44,455 nt of DNA, from NCBI GenBank assembly GCA_964637875.1, contig CAZWXK010000018.1:1-44455 (forward strand), given 5' to 3'. The stretch comes from UBA5972 sp964637875. Its GTDB lineage: Bacteria; Pseudomonadota; Alphaproteobacteria; Rhodobacterales; Rhodobacteraceae. The position numbers and the translations under genes are program-made. Under the pieces are notes generated by a model. It was not told the origin of the DNA. It did no database searches and was given only the letters and a program-made list of their open reading frames with translations. This document shows positions 40,710 to 44,455 of the stretch, piece by piece (position 1 is the stretch's first letter; the number at the start of each line of letters is the position of its first letter).

Positions 40710-40813
40710 CCTTGCCGTTGCGGGCTGCGCCCTCGTGGCCGCGAGGCCCATGCGGCTGGCAGGCAAGGCAAACCCCGGCAACGGGGCATCCCTTGCCAAC
40801 CTGCCGGGGTTTT
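40710..40813 (+). promoter_or_regulatory. Leader of rnr with mutually exclusive stem-loops
   Basis: GGCAAGG (40762-40768) can pair upstream with CCTTGCC (40710-40716) or downstream with CCTTGCC (40791-40797). The downstream pairing encloses a small hairpin CCCCG-GCAA-CGGGG (40773-40786) and blocks a third pairing, AAACCCCGGCA (40770-40780) with TGCCGGGGTTT (40802-40812), an 11-bp stem followed by TTTTC. This is the layout of a transcription attenuator for rnr (start 40853), or simply a zapE terminator with extra pairing. Confidence 0.45.
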
Positions 40814-40852
40814 CGCAATGACGCCCGCGCGGGGCCATGCTAAGGGGCAATC

Positions 40853-43111
40853 ATGAAAAAACTTCCATCGAAAGCCGCGCTGATCGCCTGGCTGAAAGAA
40901 AACCCCGGAAAGACATCCAAACGCGACATTGCCCGCGCATTCGGCATCACGGGGGCGGCACGGATCGACCTCAAGCGGATGCTCAGAGAGCTGCAGGACG
41001 AGGGCATCCTTGAAAAGCGCCGTCGCACCTATCACGACAGTGCCACCCTGCCGCCCGTGACGGTGCTTGCGCTGACCGGCCTCGACAACAATGGCGACCT
41101 GTTTGCCGAACCCGCCGGCTGGGAGGGCGACGGCAAGGCGCCACGCATTCTGATGGTGGCAAAAAAGGGCGATCCGGCGCTGGGCAGGGGCGATCGCGTG
41201 CTTGCGCGGCTTTCGCCGGTCAAGCACGAGGATCACGCCTATGAGGGGCGCTTGATCCGCAAGATCGGCACCGGACCGCAAAAGATCCTTGGCCTTTACC
41301 GCAACGCCTCGGAAGGCGGGCGAATCATGCCCATCGACAAGAAGGCCAGTACCGAATGGATCGTGCCCGACGGCGCCGCGGGCGGCGCAAGGGATGGCGA
41401 GCTGGTCGAGGCCGAACAGACCGGCCCGAAAACCCGCATGGGCCTGCCGCGCGCCCGTGTGGTCGAGGTGCTGGGAGATCCGATGGCGCCAAAGGCGGTG
41501 TCGCTTTATGCCATTCATGCCCACGGCATCCCCGATGCCTTTCCCGACGAGGTGCTGGCCGAGGCCGAGCTGGCCAAACCCGCCACGAAAAAAGGCCGCA
41601 AGGATCTGACCGACCTGCCGCTGATCACCATCGACCCGGCGGATGCGCGCGACCATGATGATGCGATCCATGCCGCCCCCGATGATGACCCGAAAAACGA
41701 GGGTGGCTTTGTCGTCTGGGTCGCCATTGCCGATGTTGCGCATTACGTGACGCCCGGCTCGGTGCTGGATCGCGAGGCGCGGAAAAGGGGAAACTCGACC
41801 TATTTTCCCGACCGCGTGGTGCCGATGCTGCCCGACCGCCTGTCGGGCGACCTGTGTTCGCTGCACGAGGGGGATTTGCGCCCCTGCATTGCCGTGCGCA
41901 TGGTTCTGGATTCTGCCGGCAACCGCATCCACCACCGGTTCGAACGCGCCATGATGCGCTCGGCCGCGTCGCTGACCTATCAACAGGCGCAGGCCGCCGA
42001 GGACGGCACACCGGATGAAAAGACCGCGCCGCTGCTGGAAAGCGTGATCCGCCCCCTGTTTGCCGCCTACCGCGCCGCCGCAAGGGCGCGCGAGCGCCGA
42101 CAGCCGCTGCATCTGGATCTGCCCGAACGCAAGATCGAACTGTCGCCCGAGGGCAAGGTCGTTTCCGTCGATTTCCGTGAACGGCTTGATGCGCATCGCC
42201 TGGTCGAGGAATTCATGATCATGGCCAACGTGGCCGCCGCCGAAACCCTCGAGAAAAAGCGCATCCCGTTCCTGTATCGCGTGCACGAGGAACCCAGCCC
42301 GGAAAAGCTGGACAGCCTGCAAGAGGTTGCGCAGGCGGCGGGGCTGGTTCTGCCCAAGGGACAGGTGCTGAAGACGCAGCATCTGAACAAGCTGCTGGAT
42401 GCCGCCGCCAACACGGCGAATGCCGAGATCATCAACATCTCGGTACTGCGCGCGATGACGCAGGCCTATTACGCACCCCAGAATTTCGGCCATTTCGGGC
42501 TGAACCTGCGGGCTTATGCACATTTCACATCGCCCATCCGGCGCTATGCCGACCTGATCACCCACCGCGCGCTGATCTCGGCCCATGGCTGGGGCAAGGA
42601 CGGGCTGTCGCCTGATGACATCGAGCGCCTGGAAGAAACTGGCGAGTTGATCTCGCAGGCCGAGCGCCGCTCGATGATGGCCGAGCGCGACACCAACGAC
42701 CGCTATCTGGCCGCCTATCTGGCCGAGCGTGTCGGCAACGAGTTTCCCGGCAAGATATCGGGCATCGCGCGTTTCGGCCTGTTCGTACGCCTTGATGAAA
42801 CCGGGGCCGACGGGTTGATCCCGATCTCGACGCTGGGGCGCGAGTATTTCCGCCATGACGCCGATGCGCAGACGCTGACCGGCGAAAGCTCGCGCATGGT
42901 GCTCAAGCTGGGCCAGCGCGTGACGGTGCGTCTGGCCGAGGCGGTACCTGTCACCGGCGGGCTGATGTTCGAGCTGCTGACCGTGGGCGGCAAACCTCTG
43001 CCCCGGCCCAGGGGCGGCGGGCAGTCACGCGGCGGCGCGCGCAAGCTGGCAGCGCGGCGTCACAAACAGAAAAAGATCCGGAAAAAGGAGAAGGGACGTC
43101 AGCGACAATAG
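40853..43111 (+). CDS. rnr: Ribonuclease R
   Basis: A 3'-5' exoribonuclease for structured RNA. It has 752 residues. The N-terminal winged helix (SKRDIARAFGITGAARIDL) is followed by cold-shock domains, the RNB domain with ITIDPADARDHDDAIHA carrying the metal aspartates, YFPDRVVPMLPDRLS, and FGHFGLNLRAYAHFTSPIRR, then an S1 domain (ISGIARFGLFVRLDETGADG) and a Lys/Arg-rich tail. All parts of full-length RNase R are present. Confidence 0.96.
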   Translation: MKKLPSKAALIAWLKENPGKTSKRDIARAFGITGAARIDLKRMLRELQDEGILEKRRRTYHDSATLPPVTVLALTGLDNNGDLFAEPAGWEGDGKAPRILMVAKKGDPALGRGDRVLARLSPVKHEDHAYEGRLIRKIGTGPQKILGLYRNASEGGRIMPIDKKASTEWIVPDGAAGGARDGELVEAEQTGPKTRMGLPRARVVEVLGDPMAPKAVSLYAIHAHGIPDAFPDEVLAEAELAKPATKKGRKDLTDLPLITIDPADARDHDDAIHAAPDDDPKNEGGFVVWVAIADVAHYVTPGSVLDREARKRGNSTYFPDRVVPMLPDRLSGDLCSLHEGDLRPCIAVRMVLDSAGNRIHHRFERAMMRSAASLTYQQAQAAEDGTPDEKTAPLLESVIRPLFAAYRAAARARERRQPLHLDLPERKIELSPEGKVVSVDFRERLDAHRLVEEFMIMANVAAAETLEKKRIPFLYRVHEEPSPEKLDSLQEVAQAAGLVLPKGQVLKTQHLNKLLDAAANTANAEIINISVLRAMTQAYYAPQNFGHFGLNLRAYAHFTSPIRRYADLITHRALISAHGWGKDGLSPDDIERLEETGELISQAERRSMMAERDTNDRYLAAYLAERVGNEFPGKISGIARFGLFVRLDETGADGLIPISTLGREYFRHDADAQTLTGESSRMVLKLGQRVTVRLAEAVPVTGGLMFELLTVGGKPLPRPRGGGQSRGGARKLAARRHKQKKIRKKEKGRQRQ

Positions 43112-43205
43112 GCGGCTGCGCGCCGGTCATCACGCAGGCCCCTTTTTTGACAGGGCGATTCGCGATAATGTCGCGCAAAACGAATGACGAGCAGGAAAAG
43201 ACAGG

Positions 43206-44455
43206 ATGATCCTACGAATGGCAAGGAAAGCCGCCCATGGCCTGTTGATTCTGGGGCTGCTTGGCGTTTCGGCCGCGTGGGCAGGACAGGGCCTGGACAC
43301 ACCACCACGGCCGCGCCCGACGACAGGCCATGACGCCGGCAATGTCCGCGTGGCGATGGCCAATGCACGTTTTACATTGTGGGTCAGGGCCTTTCGCGCC
43401 CGCGCGGTGGCAAACGGAATCTCGGGGGCCGTCTATGACCGGGCATTCCGCAACGTGTCCTACAACCCACAGGTCATCGAAAAGGACCGCAACCAGTCGG
43501 AATTCACCAAACAGATCTGGGAATATCTCGACAGTGCCACATCAGACAGCCGGGTACGCAATGGCAGGCAGGCCTATGCCCGCTACAGGAACATGTTGAA
43601 GGCGATCGAACGCCGGTACGGGGTGGATGCCAAGATCGTTCTGGCCATCTGGGGGCTGGAGAGCGCATATGGCGCCCATCGTGGCGATATCCCGACTATC
43701 GAGGCGCTTGCCACGCTGGCCTTTGATGGCCGCCGCAGCAGCTTTTTCAGGGAACAGTTGCTGGCAGCGTTGAGAATCCTGCAATCGGGCGATGTCAACC
43801 CGCGCAACATGACCGGATCGTGGGCCGGGGCAATGGGGCACACGCAATTCATGCCGACAAGCTATCTGGCCTATGCACAGGATTTTCGCGCCGATGGCAA
43901 GCGCGACATCTGGAGCGACGACCCCACCGACGCGCTGGCCTCGACAGCGAACTATCTTGCGCGCCACGGCTGGAAAAAGGGCCAGCCCTGGGGGCTCGAA
44001 GTCAGCTTGCCACCGGATTTCGACTTTGCGCTGAGCGGCGCCCATATCCACAAGAAGGTTTCCGAATGGCGAAAACTGGGCATCAAGACCATCGACGGCC
44101 GTCGGCTGCCCGATTATGGAAAGGCATCGATCCTGTTGCCGGCCGGGGCCAGAGGCGCCGCGTTCATCATATTCGAGAATTTCCACGTCCTGGAATCCTA
44201 TAATCCGGCCGATGCCTATGTCATCGCCGTCGGTCATCTGGCCGACCGCATCATGGGCGGAAACCCGATTCGGGCGTCCTGGCCGCGCAAGGACAAGGCC
44301 CTCTCGTTTCAACAGAAGAAACAGTTGCAGCGATTGCTGGCACAAAGGGGTTTCGACACCAGAAAGATAGACGGTATCATAGGCCCCAATACCATCGCCG
44401 CGATCCGCGCCTTCCAGGCCTCGATCGGGGCGACGCCCGATGGCTATGCCAGCGA
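43206..44455 (+). CDS. Lytic murein transglycosylase with peptidoglycan-binding domain, C-terminus cut
   Basis: I translated this by hand; the frame is open to the window end. It starts MILRMARKAAHGLLILGLLG with a signal peptide ending at AWA; AGGA is nine bases upstream. MltB-type GH103 motifs follow: AIWGLESAYGAHRGDI with the catalytic glutamate, WAGAMGHTQFMPTSYLAYA, DGKRDIWSDDPTDALASTAN and YLARHGWKKG. Near residue 360 a peptidoglycan-binding domain begins (LLAQRGFDTRKIDGIIGPNT). At least 416 residues; little is missing. A soluble or membrane-anchored cell-wall enzyme in the periplasm. Confidence 0.93.
   Translation, partial: MILRMARKAAHGLLILGLLGVSAAWAGQGLDTPPRPRPTTGHDAGNVRVAMANARFTLWVRAFRARAVANGISGAVYDRAFRNVSYNPQVIEKDRNQSEFTKQIWEYLDSATSDSRVRNGRQAYARYRNMLKAIERRYGVDAKIVLAIWGLESAYGAHRGDIPTIEALATLAFDGRRSSFFREQLLAALRILQSGDVNPRNMTGSWAGAMGHTQFMPTSYLAYAQDFRADGKRDIWSDDPTDALASTANYLARHGWKKGQPWGLEVSLPPDFDFALSGAHIHKKVSEWRKLGIKTIDGRRLPDYGKASILLPAGARGAAFIIFENFHVLESYNPADAYVIAVGHLADRIMGGNPIRASWPRKDKALSFQQKKQLQRLLAQRGFDTRKIDGIIGPNTIAAIRAFQASIGATPDGYAS

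Noticed and set aside
40589..42856. Long open frame on minus across rnr
   Set aside because: Antisense shadow of rnr with low-complexity composition and no recognisable domain.
43147..43169. TTGACA and GATAAT before the lytic transglycosylase as a promoter
   Set aside because: The spacing is only 11 bases, far from the 16-18 required.
1..44455. CRISPR arrays, insertion sequences, prophage
   Set aside because: No series of regularly spaced repeats, no transposase and no phage genes were seen.

Overview
The window reads as a chromosomal segment of an alphaproteobacterium, most likely a member of or close to the Rhodobacterales. Pointers are the CcrM-type GANTC methyltransferase next to RNase HII, a Hint-domain protein, small secreted proteins of a type I associate with Rhodobacteraceae, a GTATTTGGACAAA repeat, and GC-rich codon use. 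The organism looks like a sulfur-oxidising autotroph: it carries a form II RubisCO Calvin-cycle operon and, about 7 kb away, a nearly complete reverse dissimilatory sulfite reductase (rDsr) gene set. No photosynthesis genes lie in the window, so phototrophy cannot be judged.

Layout. (1) 1-8636: Calvin-cycle operon on the minus strand, cbbF-P-T-G-K-A-M (cbbM cut by the window edge), with cbbR divergent. (2) 8790-12602: mrp/apbC (Fe-S carrier), then a sulfur-handling module: a YeeE/YedE transporter and an ArsR-family repressor on minus, dsrE2 and tusA on plus. (3) 12659-25694, minus strand: dsrABEFHCMKLJOP, then a TrpD2/YbiB-like gene, then dsrN. dsrA is interrupted by a 100-N assembly gap. (4) 25978-28818, plus, divergent from dsrA: a TauD/TfdA-like dioxygenase, two small unknown proteins and a trifunctional siroheme synthase cysG, tightly packed. 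(5) 28873-32833: tRNA-Arg(CCU), an inverted-repeat element, and a minus-strand run of a Hint protein, an APH-type kinase, a membrane protein with a winged helix and a small secreted protein; a basic secreted protein lies on plus. (6) 32863-44455: a long hairpin plus terminator (candidate structured RNA), rnhB, ccrM, a class-III aminotransferase with an APH-type kinase, pncB and pncA (NAD salvage, minus), zapE, rnr and a lytic transglycosylase cut by the window end.

How it fits together. TusA and DsrE2 are expected to pass persulfide sulfur to DsrEFH and then DsrC. DsrAB, using siroheme from CysG that is amidated by DsrN, oxidises that sulfur to sulfite; DsrL provides the NAD(P)H-linked electron exit and DsrMKJOP the membrane link. 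The electrons and energy can drive CO2 fixation by the cbb operon. The ArsR repressor has two cysteines with the spacing of the persulfide sensor SqrR, so it may sense sulfane sulfur for this region.

The most novel-looking items are the tauD-like/orf65/orf86/cysG unit facing dsrA, the TrpD2-like gene inside the dsr operon, a DsrJ without the usual extra cysteine heme ligand, a long hairpin followed by a terminator at 32863-32972, and mutually exclusive stem-loops in front of rnr.
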